Positions 23,265 to 33,357 of a DNA stretch of 64,000 nt are shown one piece after another. Position 1 is the stretch's first letter; each line of letters starts with the position of its first letter. The translations under genes were made by a program, and so were the position numbers. Source of the stretch: Caproicibacter sp047777415. Lineage in GTDB: Bacteria > Bacillota > Clostridia > Oscillospirales > Acutalibacteraceae. The notes under the pieces were generated by a model, which had not been told where the DNA came from, searched no databases, and saw nothing but the letters and a program-made list of their open reading frames with translations. The stretch covers positions 1 to 64,000 of the forward strand of contig JBKEEO010000002.1 of the NCBI GenBank assembly GCA_047777415.1, given 5' to 3'.

Positions 23265-24230
23265 ATGTCGTTTTCTTCGGATACAAAAAAAGAACTCTGC
23301 CGTCTTCATACAGCCGCCTGCTGCCAAAAAGCGGAGTGTTATGGACTCCTGCTTTTTGGCAAAAGTTTTTCCCCCCAGTCCATTTCCCTCACAACGGAAA
23401 ACAGGGATACAGCTCTGCGCACGGCCGAGCTGGCTGCAGTAACAACCGGGGTCTATGTGGATGTGGTTGCCTCGCCTCCACGCAGGGGAAAGCGAAGAAG
23501 TTCCTATACGGTTTCTGTTCCCGAAAAGGAGCAGATAAGGCAAGTATTACATCGTTTTGACCATACAGGCGAGGAAATTAATCTGCGAATTCATTCGGTA
23601 AATCTGGAGAATGACTGCTGCCGCAGTGCATTTTTGCGGGGTGTGTTTCTTTCCTGCGGAACAGTGACCGATCCATCCCGGGATTATCGGCTGGAATTTG
23701 TGGTGCCTTATCTCAACCTTGCGCGGGATCTTGCAGCATTTTTGCACAATATAGCTGAATTAAATGTGACTCCGGGCATGATGAATCGGAAAGGGTCCTA
23801 TGTTGTTTATCTAAAGGGCAGCGAGCATGTTGCGGATTTACTCACTTTTCTTGGTGCGGGCAATGCCGCTATGGAACTGATGCAAATTCGCATGCTTAAG
23901 GAAGTGCGGAACAATGTGAACCGAAAAACAAATTTTGAAACCGCTAATATTGAGAAAACCGCCTCCGCTGCCGCTGCACAGTTGATGGCGTTGGAAAAAA
24001 TATTTGCCTGCGGCGGGTTGTCAATTCTTCCGGAAGAACTGCGTCCTCTGGCTCTTTTGCGTTATCAAAATCCGGACCTTTCCCTGCGGGAATTGGGGCA
24101 AAATCTGGATCCTCCGCTCAGCCGTTCCGGAGTAAACCATAGGCTCCGCCGCATTGTGGAGTTTGCGGAGCAACTGCCATATGCCGCAAACGCAAATAAG
24201 AAATCAACCGGTCCTATTGGAAACGGATAA
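23265..24230 (+). CDS. whiA: DNA-binding protein WhiA
   Basis: 321 residues. Transcription factor linked to sporulation/division in Gram-positives, combining a degenerate LAGLIDADG homing-endonuclease-like N-domain (FSSDTKKELCRL; FLRGVFLSCGTVTDPSRDYRLEF) with a C-terminal helix-turn-helix (LRELGQNLDPPLSRSGVNHRLRRI). ATG at 23265 follows AGGGGGGATCC. It is the last gene before dnaE. Confidence 0.95.
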   Translation: MSFSSDTKKELCRLHTAACCQKAECYGLLLFGKSFSPQSISLTTENRDTALRTAELAAVTTGVYVDVVASPPRRGKRRSSYTVSVPEKEQIRQVLHRFDHTGEEINLRIHSVNLENDCCRSAFLRGVFLSCGTVTDPSRDYRLEFVVPYLNLARDLAAFLHNIAELNVTPGMMNRKGSYVVYLKGSEHVADLLTFLGAGNAAMELMQIRMLKEVRNNVNRKTNFETANIEKTASAAAAQLMALEKIFACGGLSILPEELRPLALLRYQNPDLSLRELGQNLDPPLSRSGVNHRLRRIVEFAEQLPYAANANKKSTGPIGNG

Positions 24231-24320
24231 ATCGGGATGGGCATATCCCATACCGCCGTTTGGGCAGCGTAAAATGTATACGGTATCAATCAATTCAGAA
24301 ACAAAAGGAGAAGTGGCGTC

Positions 24321-27300
24321 TTGTTCGTTCATCTGCATGTTCATAGTGAATACAGTCTGTTAGACGGCGCCTGCCGTATCGAACAGCTGGTAGAAACGGC
24401 TGCTCAGCGTGGTGCTCCCGCAGTTGCCATTACCGACCATGGTGTGATGTACGGCGCAGTCGATTTTTACAAAGCAGCGAAAAAAAGGGGAATAAAGCCA
24501 ATTATTGGCTGTGAGGTTTACGTTGCACAGCGCACGCGTTTTGACCGTGTGCACGAACTGGATTCCGAACACAGGCACTTGGTTCTGCTTTGCGAAAATA
24601 ATATCGGATATCAAAATCTAATCGCACTGGTGTCCCGTTCGTGGACGGAGGGCTTTTATTTTAAACCCCGTGTCGATTTTGAGCTGCTGGAACAGTACCA
24701 TGAGGGACTCATCGCGCTTTCCGCATGTTTGGCCGGGGAGATTCCGCGCAATTTGACAGCGGGGGATTATGATGCGGCGAAAAAAGCAGCTCTTCGCTAC
24801 GATGAAATTTTTGGGCACGGGAATTTTTATTTGGAGCTGCAAGACCATGGGCTGCGGGAACAGAAATTGATTAACCCCTCCATTCAGCAAATTTCCCGGG
24901 AAACCGGAATTCCTTTGGTTTTGACCAACGACTGCCACTACATTCGTCCGCAAGACAGCGAGATGCACCGTATTCTTCTTTGTATCCAGACCAACCATAC
25001 CATTGAGGACAAGGACGGCATGGAGTTCGGGAGTGACCAGTTCTATTTCAAAACCGAAGAAGAAATGCGCGCACTGTTTCCGGACTGCTCGGAGGCGGCG
25101 GACAACACCGTAAAGATTGCGCAGCGCTGTAATGTGGAATTTGAATTCGGAAAAACGAAGCTGCCTCGATTTGAAACACCGAACGGACAGGAAAACGTCG
25201 CTTATTTCCGCCAAAAATGCTATGAAGGTTTGCACAAGCACTACGGGGAGCACCCGGACAAAAGCATTTGCGACCGTTTGGAGTATGAACTTGCCACCAT
25301 TGAGAAGATGGGGTATGTTAATTATTATCTCATTGTGCATGATTTTGTCCGGCATGCGAAAGAAAACGGTATTCCCGTCGGTCCGGGCAGAGGTTCGGGT
25401 GCCGGAAGTCTTGCTGCTTATTGTATTGGCATAACGGGAATTGACCCGATTAAGTATAACCTTCTGTTCGAGCGATTCCTCAATCCGGAGAGAGTTTCCA
25501 TGCCGGACTTTGATATCGACTTTTCGGATGAGCGGCGCCCGGAGATGATTGATTACGTGGTAAAGAAATACGGTGCCGACCACGTTGCACAGATTGTCAC
25601 GTTCGGCACCATGGCGGCGCGCGGTTCCATTCGCGACGTGGGACGCGCGATGGCGATTCCGTATGCACAGGTTGACGCGATTGCGAAGTTGGTTCCTTCT
25701 GAATTAAATATTACACTGGATAAGGCTTTGCAAGTTTCCGGTGAGCTTCGGCAGCGATATGACACCGATCCGCAGGTTCACGCGCTGATTGATATGGCAC
25801 GACAAGTGGAAGGAATGCCGCGCAACGCCTCCACACATGCCGCCGGGGTGGTCATCACGGATCGGCCGGTAGCGGAATATGTACCCCTTGCAAAAAACGG
25901 CGATTCCGTCGTCACGCAGTACACCATGACAACGCTGGAAGAACTCGGACTTTTAAAAATGGACTTTCTCGGTCTGAGGAATCTTTCCGTGATACATGAC
26001 GCAGGGGAAATGATTGCGCAAAGTCGGCCCGGTTTTAAAATCGAGGATATCCCGATTGATGATCCTGAGGTCTATAAGATGCTTTCTGCAGGACAGACGG
26101 ACGGTGTGTTTCAGTTTGAATCCGGCGGCATGCGCAGCGTGATTGCCCAGCTTGGACCGGAAAAAATTGAGGATTTGATTGCAGTGATATCCCTTTACCG
26201 TCCCGGGCCGATGGATTCCATTCCGCGCTATATTGAAAACCGCCATAATCCATCCAAAATTACATACCGTCATCCGCTTTTAAAGGACATTCTGGACGTT
26301 ACCTATGGATGCATTGTCTATCAAGAGCAGGTCATGCAGATATTTCGCACGCTGGCGGGTTATTCGCTTGGGCGCGCGGATATCGTGCGGCGTGCGATGA
26401 GCAAAAAGAAAAAAGACGTTATGGAGCGTGAACGGGAAATCTTTTTGCATGGACTGGTTGATGAAAACGGCCAAGTGGAAGTAGAAGGATGTGTGCGCCG
26501 CGGTGTGGATGAACAGACGGCTCGTGCCGTTTTCAGTGAAATGGAAAGCTTTGCTTCCTATGCATTTAATAAATCCCATGCCGCTGCCTATGCCATGTTA
26601 AGCTATCAGACTGCATGGCTGAAATGCCATTACCCGCGGGAATATATGGCGGCACTGATGACCAGCGTTCTGGATAATAACAACAAGCTGTCCGCCTACA
26701 TTGCGGAGTGCAATCGCATTGGAATCCGCGTTTTGCCGCCGCATGTCAACGAAAGCAATGCTGGCTTTACCGTTTCAGGCAAGGATATCCGATTTGGACT
26801 GCTTGCGGTCCGAAACCTTGGACGCGGATTTATCGACAGTCTGGTGCAGGAAAGGGAGAAAAACGGAAAATTCCGTTCCTTCTTTGATTTTGTTCGTCGG
26901 GTTTATGATGGTATAAACCGCAGAACCCTGGAGAGTCTGATTAAATGCGGAGCACTCGACGGCTTGGGCGCCAACCGACGGGAGATGCTTGCAAGTTCGG
27001 ATTCCGTTCTAGCATATCTTGAAGCCGACAAAAAGCGGAATGTGGAAGGACAAATCGGCTTTTTTGATTCTTCTGCACAGTCCGACTCTGAAGCATTTCA
27101 GCTTGAGAAACTGCCGGATTTGCCGGTTTCTGACAAGCTCGCTATGGAAAAAGAAGTGACCGGGTTGTATTTGTCCGGACACCCGATGGCGGAGTATGCG
27201 GGAGCCTATCAACGTCTTCACGCTGTAAGACTAAGCGACGTGTGGGAGAGTGCGCGTGACGCCACCGGATTGATAAAGGACGGCCAAAATGTCACGGTGC

Positions 27301-27800
27301 TTGGAATTTTAACGAAAGTACGCATGAAAGTAACAAAAAGCAACAGTACCATGGCATTTGTGATGGTTGAGGATATGTTTGGCTCCATAGAGATGCTGGT
27401 CTTTCCTAAAACGCTTTCCGAGTATGCCGAATGGATTGCAGAGGGAAAAATCGTACGAATTGAAGCACATGTCAGTATTCGCGAGGATGAAGACCCAAAG
27501 CTCATTTGTGAATCTATAAAACCGGCTCCGCCCGCGGATGGAAAGGATGTTCCCGGAAAACGCAGGCAAAATCCTCCGGGACTTTATATTAAGGTTCCGG
27601 GCAAAAACAGTCCATTATATGAAAAAGCAAAAAAATATCTTGCTGTCTTTGACGGCCCAACCCCTCTTTATATCTTCTTTGCTGATTGCCACAAATTATA
27701 TCGTGCACCGATTTCGATGCGTGTCAGCCTCAATGATGTTCTGATTCGAGAATTAAAGCGTCTTCTAGGTGACAAAAATGTTGTCGTAATAGAAAAATGA
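24321..27800 (+). CDS. dnaE: DNA polymerase III alpha subunit (DnaE)
   Basis: 1159 residues, the usual size of DnaE1-type replicative polymerases. N-terminal PHP domain (FVHLHVHSEYSLLDG, AITDHGVMYG); the palm with GPGRGSGAGSL and PDFDIDFSDERR carrying catalytic aspartates; the FNKSHAAAYAMLSYQTAWLK fingers motif; C-terminal helix-hairpin-helix and OB-fold (NVTVLGILTKVRMK). TTG start at 24321 behind AAAGGAG. About 90 bp separate it from whiA, with no terminator seen. Confidence 0.96.
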   Translation: MFVHLHVHSEYSLLDGACRIEQLVETAAQRGAPAVAITDHGVMYGAVDFYKAAKKRGIKPIIGCEVYVAQRTRFDRVHELDSEHRHLVLLCENNIGYQNLIALVSRSWTEGFYFKPRVDFELLEQYHEGLIALSACLAGEIPRNLTAGDYDAAKKAALRYDEIFGHGNFYLELQDHGLREQKLINPSIQQISRETGIPLVLTNDCHYIRPQDSEMHRILLCIQTNHTIEDKDGMEFGSDQFYFKTEEEMRALFPDCSEAADNTVKIAQRCNVEFEFGKTKLPRFETPNGQENVAYFRQKCYEGLHKHYGEHPDKSICDRLEYELATIEKMGYVNYYLIVHDFVRHAKENGIPVGPGRGSGAGSLAAYCIGITGIDPIKYNLLFERFLNPERVSMPDFDIDFSDERRPEMIDYVVKKYGADHVAQIVTFGTMAARGSIRDVGRAMAIPYAQVDAIAKLVPSELNITLDKALQVSGELRQRYDTDPQVHALIDMARQVEGMPRNASTHAAGVVITDRPVAEYVPLAKNGDSVVTQYTMTTLEELGLLKMDFLGLRNLSVIHDAGEMIAQSRPGFKIEDIPIDDPEVYKMLSAGQTDGVFQFESGGMRSVIAQLGPEKIEDLIAVISLYRPGPMDSIPRYIENRHNPSKITYRHPLLKDILDVTYGCIVYQEQVMQIFRTLAGYSLGRADIVRRAMSKKKKDVMEREREIFLHGLVDENGQVEVEGCVRRGVDEQTARAVFSEMESFASYAFNKSHAAAYAMLSYQTAWLKCHYPREYMAALMTSVLDNNNKLSAYIAECNRIGIRVLPPHVNESNAGFTVSGKDIRFGLLAVRNLGRGFIDSLVQEREKNGKFRSFFDFVRRVYDGINRRTLESLIKCGALDGLGANRREMLASSDSVLAYLEADKKRNVEGQIGFFDSSAQSDSEAFQLEKLPDLPVSDKLAMEKEVTGLYLSGHPMAEYAGAYQRLHAVRLSDVWESARDATGLIKDGQNVTVLGILTKVRMKVTKSNSTMAFVMVEDMFGSIEMLVFPKTLSEYAEWIAEGKIVRIEAHVSIREDEDPKLICESIKPAPPADGKDVPGKRRQNPPGLYIKVPGKNSPLYEKAKKYLAVFDGPTPLYIFFADCHKLYRAPISMRVSLNDVLIRELKRLLGDKNVVVIEK

Positions 27801-27843
27801 AATAATAGTCCATATAGTGGAAACTTTTGTCCATATTTTTTGT

Positions 27844-27873
27844 TTGATTACAATGAATCATTTCGATTATAAT
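27844..27873 (+). promoter_or_regulatory. Promoter of pfkA
   Basis: TTGATT (27844-27849), 18 bp, TATAAT (27868-27873), about 60 bp before the pfkA ATG. Confidence 0.65.
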
Positions 27874-27936
27874 ATCTTTAAGAAGATAGAAACGATTGAA
27901 AGATTTTAGCATTGGCTAAGTTGGAGGGATTTAGAT

Positions 27937-28905
27937 ATGGCTTCAAAGGCAATTGCGGTTCTGACAAGCGGCGGAGACGCACCGGGTATGAATGCGGCCG
28001 TACGTGCAGTCGTCCGTACAGGGCTATCTTACGGTATTCGAGTGATGGGCATTCAGCGCGGTTTCAATGGCCTGCTCAACGGGGAAGTCGTTGAGATGAA
28101 TTTAAGAAGCGTTTCAGATATTATCCACCGCGGAGGGACGATTTTATATACGGCTCGCAGCCCGGAGTTTAATACACCGGCCGGTGTTCAGCAGGCAGCA
28201 TCCACCTGCCGCAGTCTCGGGATAGACGGAGTGGTGGTCATTGGCGGCGACGGTTCTTTCCGAGGCGCAAGAGATCTAACGGAGGCCGGTATTCGCTGTA
28301 TTGGAATCCCGGGAACGATTGATAATGATATCGCTTCGAGCGAATATACCATTGGATTTGATACGGCGATGAATACAGCGATTCAAATGGTGGACCGGCT
28401 CCGTGATACGATGGAATCCCATGACCGCTGCAGCGTTGTGGAAGTGATGGGACGCCGCTGCGGGGATCTTGCTTTGCAGACGGGTATTGCGGTCGGTGCA
28501 ACCAGCATTTTGGTTCCGGAAGTTCCGTATGATTTTAAGAAAGATATCATTGACCGTATGCGTTTTACCCAGAAAACCGGGAAAAAGCATTTTATCATTA
28601 TCGTGGCCGAAGGTGTCGGCGGTGTGGAAAAGCTGGCAAAGGATATCCAGGAGGCAACAGGAATCGAATCCAGAGCAACCATTTTAGGGCACGTGCAGCG
28701 CGGCGGTTCGCCCACACTGCGTGACCGTGTAGTGGGCAGCGAAATGGGATCTATAGCGGCAACTTTGCTGTATAAGGGCAAAGGAAACCGTGTACTTGTC
28801 GTTCGCGGCGGCAAAATTGTTGATTTGGATATTACGGAAGCGCTGAATATGAAGCGTGTCTTTGATAAGAATCTATATGAGATTGCTCACCGCATTTCCA
28901 TCTAA
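27937..28905 (+). CDS. pfkA: ATP-dependent 6-phosphofructokinase
   Basis: 322 residues. Phosphorylates fructose-6-phosphate in glycolysis. Motifs: TSGGDAPGMNAAVRA at the N-terminus, GGDGSFRGA (the Gly, not Lys/Asp pattern, marks the ATP type), PGTIDNDI with the catalytic Asp, and GHVQRGGSPT. GGAGGGATTTAGAT precedes the ATG at 27937. It has its own promoter and terminator. Confidence 0.96.
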   Translation: MASKAIAVLTSGGDAPGMNAAVRAVVRTGLSYGIRVMGIQRGFNGLLNGEVVEMNLRSVSDIIHRGGTILYTARSPEFNTPAGVQQAASTCRSLGIDGVVVIGGDGSFRGARDLTEAGIRCIGIPGTIDNDIASSEYTIGFDTAMNTAIQMVDRLRDTMESHDRCSVVEVMGRRCGDLALQTGIAVGATSILVPEVPYDFKKDIIDRMRFTQKTGKKHFIIIVAEGVGGVEKLAKDIQEATGIESRATILGHVQRGGSPTLRDRVVGSEMGSIAATLLYKGKGNRVLVVRGGKIVDLDITEALNMKRVFDKNLYEIAHRISI

Positions 28906-28920
28906 GGCCGCAATCGATAC

Positions 28921-28956
28921 AAAAAAGGACTCCTCCTCGATGGAGGGTCCTTTTTT
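28921..28956. terminator. Bidirectional terminator between pfkA and the BofC-like gene
   Basis: AAAAAAGGACTCCTCC, TCGAT, GGAGGGTCCTTTTTT: A-run and T-run on both sides, between convergent genes. Confidence 0.92.
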
Positions 28957-28971
28957 GTTGCATAAAATGAC

Positions 28972-29358
28972 TCATCCCTCATAATCCTCGATTACAAGGG
29001 TTAGTTCAGCGGTACCTCTTGCCAGAATTCCATCGCGCAGCAGCTTTTGATCTTCCTCCGGAAAAATGCTGATATCTTTGTTAATTTCTTTAAACGGAAG
29101 CTTGTCCCCGTCACGGAAAACTCCAATATGCCCGTTATATTCTTTTACAATATATAAATCGTCATCCTGTTGGCTTGCCGCGGCGGTCATGGCAGAGCTT
29201 TCTTGACTTGAAGGCGCAATTGAGGTAAAATTACTTGACACATTTTTATTTGAAGAAGGATTTGTTTTGGCCTGCCGGTTTGTGTATGGCACATCTACAA
29301 CAACCAGAATTGTCAGCAGGGCGATCACGCAAAGCAGAAGCATAGAAGTCTTTTTCAA
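28972..29358 (-). CDS. Membrane-anchored protein with BofC C-terminal-like domain
   Basis: 128 residues from the TTG at 29358 (AGAGGTGATC upstream); the in-frame start at 29475 would run into the neighbouring coding region. An N-terminal membrane anchor (MLLLCVIALLTILVVVDVP) and a Ser/Asn-rich linker lead to a C-terminal domain: LYIVKEYNGHIGVFRDG and FPEEDQKLLRDGI, similar to the C-terminal domain of the sporulation checkpoint protein BofC and many small clostridial proteins. Function not established; the resemblance is from memory of the family pattern. Confidence 0.65.
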   Translation of the reverse strand: MKKTSMLLLCVIALLTILVVVDVPYTNRQAKTNPSSNKNVSSNFTSIAPSSQESSAMTAAASQQDDDLYIVKEYNGHIGVFRDGDKLPFKEINKDISIFPEEDQKLLRDGILARGTAELTLVIEDYEG

Positions 29359-29451
29359 ATAGATCACCTCTGTGAATATTATTTGAAAAATTTGGAAACT
29401 TATGCACTTTGCTGAAAAAATGGTCAATATTATATTGAGGAGGTGGTATGG

Positions 29452-31914
29452 ATGCGGAAAACCGACATCAGTCAATTTGCCGGCGGTGGGAACGCAGGAA
29501 AGGAAAGCGTTTCAACCGCTAAATCTGTTTTTAAAATGATTCTTCGGTGTATTATGACAGTCATCACGATTTTTGTTATATCGGGAATTATCGTATCCGT
29601 TTCTCTGCTTTCTTATATTTACAGTATGCGTAATGAATCGGTGGATTATGATCTGCATAAATTACAGCTTAACTATACCAGTTTTATTTATGTAAACGGA
29701 CCCGGTGACGACGCTTCCAATCCTGTAAAATATCAGAGTCTTTACAGCAGTGAAAATCGTGTTTGGGTGGATTATGACCAAATTCCGCAAGATATGAAAG
29801 ATGCGATTGTTGCCATTGAGGACAAGCGCTTTTGGGAACATAGTGGCGTGGACTGGAAACGGACGATTAGCGCCGCAGTCAATCTTTTCAGCTTTTTTCA
29901 GTCGGACAGTACCACTTACGGCGGTTCTACCATTACACAGCAGTTAATTAAAAACATCACTGGGGAAAATGAGGTTAGCCTGACGCGCAAAGTGAAGGAA
30001 ATTTTTCGCGCTTTAAACCTTGAGAAAAAATACTCAAAAGAGGAGATTCTTGGGGCTTATCTCAATGTTGTTAATTTCGGCAGCGGATGCAACGGTGTTC
30101 AAACTGCCGCCAATCTCTATTTCGGTAAAAATATACAGGAATGCGACCTTGCCGAGTGCGCGGCAATTGCCGGTATTACACAGAATCCAACGGCATATTC
30201 CCCGCTTCTCCATCCGGAAAAAAATAAGGAACGCCAGCAGACGGTTCTCACCGCTATGCATGACCAAGGGAAAATTACAGACGAGGAATATCAAACGGCT
30301 ATGGAAGAATCCGAAAACATGCAGTTTGTCGGTAAAAAAACCGAGGATGTTGTGGATGAAAATTCGGTCTGGAACTGGTATACGGAAGCATTGTTTGAGG
30401 ATGTCAAAGAAAGCTTGATGGAAGTTTACAGCTGTTCTGCAGAAAAATCGGTTGATATGATTTACCACGGGGGCCTTAAAATTTATTCTGCAATGAATGC
30501 GGATTTCCAAAACATTGCGGAAGAAGTATTCAACGACGGCGAAACGTTCCCGTCTGCATACCCGAATCTGCAGGGTGGATTTGTGGCAATGGATTATAAC
30601 GGGCGCGTTCTGGCAGTTGTGGGGTCAAGAGGGGAAAAAGAAAGCAACCGCCTGTTTAACCTTGCAACCGACGCAAAGCGCCAGCCGGGTTCATCTATTA
30701 AACCGTTGGCTGTTTATGGACCTGCCGTTAACGCGGGCCTTATCAATTATTCTTCTCTTGTAAACGATGAACCAGTGGAAAACTGGAAAAACGGACAACC
30801 GGGACCTGCAAACTGGGATTATCAATATCATGGCTTGATTACTGTCGAAAAAGCGCTGGAGCAGTCCTATAACGCTGCTGCTGTGCAGATTGATAAAATG
30901 TTGACACCGGATGTCAGTTTTAATTTCCTTCAGGATAAACTTGGTTTTACTTCACTCGAAGCCGCGGATAACACGCTTGCGGCCATGGCGGTTGGCGGAA
31001 TGACGCAGGGTGTTACAGTTGAGGAGATGACCGCCGGTTTTCAGATATTCGGCAACGGCGGAAAATTTTATGAACCCTATACGTTTTACTATATAGAAGA
31101 CCATGACGGAAATGTGATTGTAGATAATCGGGATCAAGTGCCTATCCAGGCGATATCCTCAACAGCGGCTACGATTGTCCATAAACTTTTGAATAATGTT
31201 ATGGCACACGGTACCGGTATTTCTGCCAATATTTGGGGTTGGGATGTTTTCGGAAAAACGGGAACTACCAATGACAATAAGGACAGTTGGTTTGTCGGTG
31301 GAACCCCTTATGCAGTTGCCGGGGTCTGGACGGGATATCGGACGCCGAAAGTTTTAACACGATACGAAACACCGGTTGCCAAAGCTGTTTGGAAAAATAT
31401 TATGACACAGTACCTGGAAGACAAAGAGAAGAAGGATTTTGAGCTTGACCCGAATGTGATAGCTTATAAATTCTGTGAAGAAAGCGGCCTTTTGGTCAAT
31501 CCCGGAGTTTGTACCGAAACAAAGACAGGCTGGTATGATAAAAACAACCTGCCTCCCATCTGCAATTTAGAGCATGAAACCGAAGAGTCCGAGCCGGAAA
31601 GCTCCTCATCGCAAACTGAAGGGTCGGCAGCACCGGAAGACAATTCATCAGGGGTTGCCTCTGAGAATGATACAGAATCGTCCACCGTGGGGGATTCATC
31701 CCAAGAACCAAATTCTAGCGCACCCTCTTCCGCACCTTCTTCAGAATCGGAATCGGAAGTACAAAACCAACCGGTGCAACAGGAAGTTGCGAAACCTGGG
31801 GCTAAGCCCAACACTCCTGGAGCTAAACCCAACACTGATACGCAGGCCCAAATCATGGCAGCGGATGATGAAAACCAGCCGTGGCGGCAGAGTGCCATCC
31901 AACCAAGCGAGTGA
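29452..31914 (+). CDS. Bifunctional penicillin-binding protein, class A (PBP1A type)
   Basis: About 820 residues; polymerises glycan and cross-links peptidoglycan outside the membrane. One N-terminal membrane segment; GT51 domain with EDKRFWEHSGVDWKRTISAA and GGSTITQQLIKNI; transpeptidase domain with the serine motif PGSSIKPL, SYN, and KTGTTNDNKD. The C-terminal ~120 residues are Ser/Glu/Pro-rich with two PGAKPNT repeats, likely wall-spanning and disordered. ATG at 29452 follows AGGAGG by 8 nt; the in-frame GTG at 29443 lies on the ribosome site. Confidence 0.94.
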   Translation: MRKTDISQFAGGGNAGKESVSTAKSVFKMILRCIMTVITIFVISGIIVSVSLLSYIYSMRNESVDYDLHKLQLNYTSFIYVNGPGDDASNPVKYQSLYSSENRVWVDYDQIPQDMKDAIVAIEDKRFWEHSGVDWKRTISAAVNLFSFFQSDSTTYGGSTITQQLIKNITGENEVSLTRKVKEIFRALNLEKKYSKEEILGAYLNVVNFGSGCNGVQTAANLYFGKNIQECDLAECAAIAGITQNPTAYSPLLHPEKNKERQQTVLTAMHDQGKITDEEYQTAMEESENMQFVGKKTEDVVDENSVWNWYTEALFEDVKESLMEVYSCSAEKSVDMIYHGGLKIYSAMNADFQNIAEEVFNDGETFPSAYPNLQGGFVAMDYNGRVLAVVGSRGEKESNRLFNLATDAKRQPGSSIKPLAVYGPAVNAGLINYSSLVNDEPVENWKNGQPGPANWDYQYHGLITVEKALEQSYNAAAVQIDKMLTPDVSFNFLQDKLGFTSLEAADNTLAAMAVGGMTQGVTVEEMTAGFQIFGNGGKFYEPYTFYYIEDHDGNVIVDNRDQVPIQAISSTAATIVHKLLNNVMAHGTGISANIWGWDVFGKTGTTNDNKDSWFVGGTPYAVAGVWTGYRTPKVLTRYETPVAKAVWKNIMTQYLEDKEKKDFELDPNVIAYKFCEESGLLVNPGVCTETKTGWYDKNNLPPICNLEHETEESEPESSSSQTEGSAAPEDNSSGVASENDTESSTVGDSSQEPNSSAPSSAPSSESESEVQNQPVQQEVAKPGAKPNTPGAKPNTDTQAQIMAADDENQPWRQSAIQPSE

Positions 31915-31947
31915 GTTACTTATATTTGTTAGGTTGCATAAGTATTT

Positions 31948-31984
31948 GATTCATGCTAAACTATTGATTACAGTTTCATGAATC
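31948..31984 (+). other. Hairpin between the PBP gene and hom
   Basis: GATTCATG / CATGAATC with a 21-nt loop and no immediate T-run. Could be a weak terminator. I searched 31915-32090 for T-box or lysine-riboswitch cores and saw none. Confidence 0.3.
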
Positions 31985-32090
31985 CGTACGGCAAAAATTC
32001 GTTTTTACTTATTTTTCCAAATTTGTACGGAGCTTTTTTCGAAAAATATTAATATATATGCAAAGACAGGGAATTGAAGGAGTGCTGTCA

Positions 32091-33335
32091 ATGGCGGAAA
32101 TAGCAGTTTTGGGTTATGGCACCGTTGGTTCCGGTGTTGTCGAGGTGCTGGATAAGCATGCAGACAGTATTGCAGGGCGTGCAAAGGAGCAAATTCAAAT
32201 CAAATATATTTTGGATTTAAAAGATTTTCCCGGCAGCCCGTATGAGAAGAAGTTTACAAAATCATTTGATACGATTTTAAACGATCCGAGCGTTTCCATT
32301 GTGGTGGAAGTCATGGGTGGGCTGCACCCGGCTTATGATTACGTGAAAGCTTGCCTTGAAAATGGCAAAAGCGTTGTCACTTCCAACAAAGAGCTCGTAG
32401 CGGCAAAAGGCGACGAACTGTTAAAACTCGCACAGAAAAATAATCTGAACTTTTTGTTTGAAGCCAGTGTCGGCGGCGGTATTCCGATTATTCGGCCCAT
32501 CAGCCAATGCCTTGCAGCAAATGATGTGGTTGAAATTGCAGGAATTTTAAACGGAACAACCAATTTTATTCTGACCAAAATGATTCGAGAAAAGACAACA
32601 TTCGCCGATGCACTTGCATTGGCGCAGCAACTTGGATATGCGGAACGCGACCCTTCTGCGGACATTGAGGGTATGGATGCCTGCAGAAAAATTTGTATTC
32701 TCGCATCTCTCGCCTATGGAAAACATGTCTATCCGGATCAGGTGCATACGGAAGGTATCTCCGAAATCCGTCTGGCAGATGTGGAGTATGCCGCTGCATG
32801 GGGAGGCGTTATAAAGCTGATTGGGCAAGTCAGGATGCGTGAAAACGGAAAATTGCAGATTATTGTTTGCCCAATGTTTCTTTCCAGGGACAGTCAGCTT
32901 GCAACGGTGGACGATGTTTTCAATGGTATATTGGTAAAGGGTGACTCCACCGGAGATGTGGTTTTCTACGGCAAAGGAGCAGGAAAATTCCCGACGGCCA
33001 GCGCTGTTGTAGCCGATGTGATTGACTGTGTCAAACATATGAAGGCACGAAAATATCTTTATTGGAGCGAAGGTTCTCCGGATTATGTGGAGAATTATCT
33101 GGATAATTGTGTGTCTCTTTATGTGCGTGCGAAGACGGATGATGAATTTTTGGCCTTTAAAAATATTGAAAGTCGATTGGGCTCCGTGGATCGCTTGACC
33201 AGAAAAGCAAGCCCGAAAGGTGAAATTGCTTTTGTTACAAAGAAGGCACCCGAAAAAGAACTCCGGAAGAGTCTTGAGTATCTGTCCGGACTTGGAATTG
33301 AGATTCAAAATACCATTCGAATCGGAGATTTGTAA
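32091..33335 (+). CDS. hom: Homoserine dehydrogenase
   Basis: 414 residues; reduces aspartate semialdehyde to homoserine. NAD(P)-binding GYGTVGSGVVE at the N-terminus, VVTSNKELVA, the catalytic region GGGIPIIRPI...NGTTNFILTKM, and a C-terminal ACT domain for threonine feedback. I chose the ATG at 32091 (GAAGGAG at 32077-32083); the ATG at 32058 adds 11 unsupported residues. First gene of hom-thrB-lysC. Confidence 0.95.
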   Translation: MAEIAVLGYGTVGSGVVEVLDKHADSIAGRAKEQIQIKYILDLKDFPGSPYEKKFTKSFDTILNDPSVSIVVEVMGGLHPAYDYVKACLENGKSVVTSNKELVAAKGDELLKLAQKNNLNFLFEASVGGGIPIIRPISQCLAANDVVEIAGILNGTTNFILTKMIREKTTFADALALAQQLGYAERDPSADIEGMDACRKICILASLAYGKHVYPDQVHTEGISEIRLADVEYAAAWGGVIKLIGQVRMRENGKLQIIVCPMFLSRDSQLATVDDVFNGILVKGDSTGDVVFYGKGAGKFPTASAVVADVIDCVKHMKARKYLYWSEGSPDYVENYLDNCVSLYVRAKTDDEFLAFKNIESRLGSVDRLTRKASPKGEIAFVTKKAPEKELRKSLEYLSGLGIEIQNTIRIGDL

Positions 33336-33357
33336 TTAATTGTGAGGTTGTTGTTAT

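Noticed and set aside
29409..29436. TTGCTG-16-TATATT as promoter of the PBP gene
   Set aside because: Transcription would start inside the ribosome-binding site, leaving no usable leader.
31915..32090. T-box or lysine riboswitch before hom
   Set aside because: No AGGGTGGNACCGCG-like T-box core and no lysine-riboswitch core; only a weak hairpin.
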